A DNA stretch of 64,000 nucleotides from Clostridium isatidis (lineage in GTDB: Bacteria > Bacillota > Clostridia > Clostridiales > Clostridiaceae). This document shows positions 62,899-64,000 of the stretch, piece by piece; the first letter of the stretch is position 1, and every line of letters begins with the position of its first letter. A model generated the notes under the pieces. The model was given only the letters and a program-made list of their open reading frames with translations, was not told where the DNA came from and searched no databases. A program made the position numbers and the translations under genes. The stretch lies in NCBI RefSeq assembly GCF_002285495.1, contig NZ_CP016786.1, forward strand, positions 944,001 through 1,008,000, given 5' to 3'.

Positions 62899-64000
62899 GT
62901 TTGGATTAGTTTTATTAATCATTTTTATTATATCCTTGCTATCTTTCAATATATTTATAGACAAACTCTTTGAAAAAAATTTTAAAAATATAATTACAGA
63001 AGATGTAAAAATAATTTATTCCTCGTCTATTAAAAATTTAGAAGACTATATTCTTTTAAATAATATAAAGAAAGATAGTCTTACAGTTAAAGATTTAAAC
63101 AATAAACTTATTAACTTTATAGTCGATAGAATTGGCTGTGAAGGAGTTATATATAACTTAGATAAGGAAGTTATTGCAATAGGAATAAAAAATGAAAAAC
63201 AGATAGACCTTAATAAACTATATAAAATACCAAATTCCTTTGATTTAGTTAAGGACAACAAAACAGTAGTTGATATTGAAGAAGAAGGAGAAGAAGTTTT
63301 AGGCAGGCTTAGTTATTCTATTTATGGTAAAGAAAGTGAACCTATTGGAATAATTGTCTTAATAAAAGATTATAGCAGTGAATTTATTAGAAATAATAAT
63401 ACAAAAAACTTAGTAAATACCATTGTTTCTATAATGTTTATATTAATTCTTACTTCCGTATACTATTTATCCTCCAATATTGTAAAACCAATTATTATTT
63501 TAAAAGATAAGCTTTCAGAAATATCAAAGGGAAAGTATCCAAACAAAATAGAAGTTAAATCAAGAGATGAAATAGGTGTCCTTGTAAATAGTTTTAACAT
63601 AATGAGTGAAAAGTTAAAAAAGAAAGATGAGCAGGAAAAAAGTTTTTTTAGAAATGTAACTCATGAACTAAAAACACCCCTTACTAATATTTCAGGCTAT
63701 GCACAAATTTTAGAAGATGAAAATTTTGATGATATAGAATTTAGAAAGAAGGCATTAAATAGGATAATATCTGAAAGTAATAGAATGCATGATATGGTTT
63801 TTTCTCTGCTAAATATCTCAAAGCAAAGCAGCGACTTAGAAGAATATAATTATGAGAAAATTAATTTAAAAAATATAATAAATGAATTACTTGATATAAG
63901 AACACTTGACTTAAAGGGGAAAAATTTAAAAATTAACTTTTCTTCTAAAGACCATATCCTTATAGGAAATAAACAGTATATAAAAATATTATTTAGTAAT
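62882..64000 (+). CDS. sensor histidine kinase, cut by the window end
   Basis: 373 residues seen, no stop before the window end. A membrane helix (about 8-25), an extracellular domain of about 140 residues, a second helix (about 180-200), and a HAMP region (IVKPIIILKDKL...DEIGVLVNSFN) lead to the phosphoacceptor H261 in FFRNVTHELKTPLTN. The ATPase domain is only begun. ATG 62882 overlaps the regulator gene. Forms a two-component pair with it. Confidence 0.92.
   Translation, partial: MTIRGKFGLVLLIIFIISLLSFNIFIDKLFEKNFKNIITEDVKIIYSSSIKNLEDYILLNNIKKDSLTVKDLNNKLINFIVDRIGCEGVIYNLDKEVIAIGIKNEKQIDLNKLYKIPNSFDLVKDNKTVVDIEEEGEEVLGRLSYSIYGKESEPIGIIVLIKDYSSEFIRNNNTKNLVNTIVSIMFILILTSVYYLSSNIVKPIIILKDKLSEISKGKYPNKIEVKSRDEIGVLVNSFNIMSEKLKKKDEQEKSFFRNVTHELKTPLTNISGYAQILEDENFDDIEFRKKALNRIISESNRMHDMVFSLLNISKQSSDLEEYNYEKINLKNIINELLDIRTLDLKGKNLKINFSSKDHILIGNKQYIKILFSN

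Overview
The window is strongly AT-rich. It uses AGGAGG-type ribosome sites, many TTG and GTG starts, and U-tract hairpin terminators. Gene content (type I-B cas genes, a T-box before tyrS, an iron-dependent alcohol dehydrogenase of the clostridial butanol type, DUF2935, DUF1002 and RNase J) points to a Clostridium sensu stricto chromosome. The species cannot be fixed from this window.

Layout. 0-5.4 kb: a small membrane protein with a decayed acetyltransferase behind it, a methyltransferase, an unknown protein and a SWIM/SNF2 helicase. 5.5-14.8 kb: a defence-like island with a HinfI-type restriction-modification pair (predicted site GANTC). It is followed by a tight cluster: a DUF3800 protein whose frame breaks at a T-TTA-AAA heptamer, its helical C-terminal half in the -1 frame, and a 1640-residue STAND NTPase with an R-x4-H (HEPN-like) N-terminal domain. 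I know of no described system with this composition; it is the best candidate for something new here. 15.3-32.4 kb: a type I-B CRISPR locus with four arrays, each behind a copy of the same leader of about 190 bp. The cas1-cas2-cas4 module is separated from cas8b-cas7-cas5-cas3-cas6 by an intact IS1182-type element whose ends are terminator hairpins. A DnaD-like protein and a split chromate transporter lie between array 1 and array 2.

32.7-64 kb is mostly ordinary chromosome: a decayed membrane protein, a LysE exporter, divergent flavin-barrel and WYL genes sharing an operator, a PadR cassette, cytidine deaminase, transporters, an alcohol dehydrogenase, a c-di-GMP pair (tandem HD-GYP, then PAS-GGDEF-EAL-PilZ with a dead GGDEF), a GNAT and Nudix pair, T-box/tyrS, azlCD, a HAD/RpiR operon, RNase J, DUF1002, an O-acetyltransferase, DUF2935, and a two-component system cut by the window end.

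How genes work together: restriction-modification, the STAND cluster and CRISPR form a layered immune zone over about 27 kb. The four leaders carry matching promoters (TTGAAA-17-TATAAT), so all arrays are probably transcribed and served by one Cas set. Several small relic genes (near 0.5, 32.7, 51.4 and 52.7 kb) show ongoing gene decay. No tRNA or rRNA gene was recognised. All domain calls are from motif reading, without database searches.
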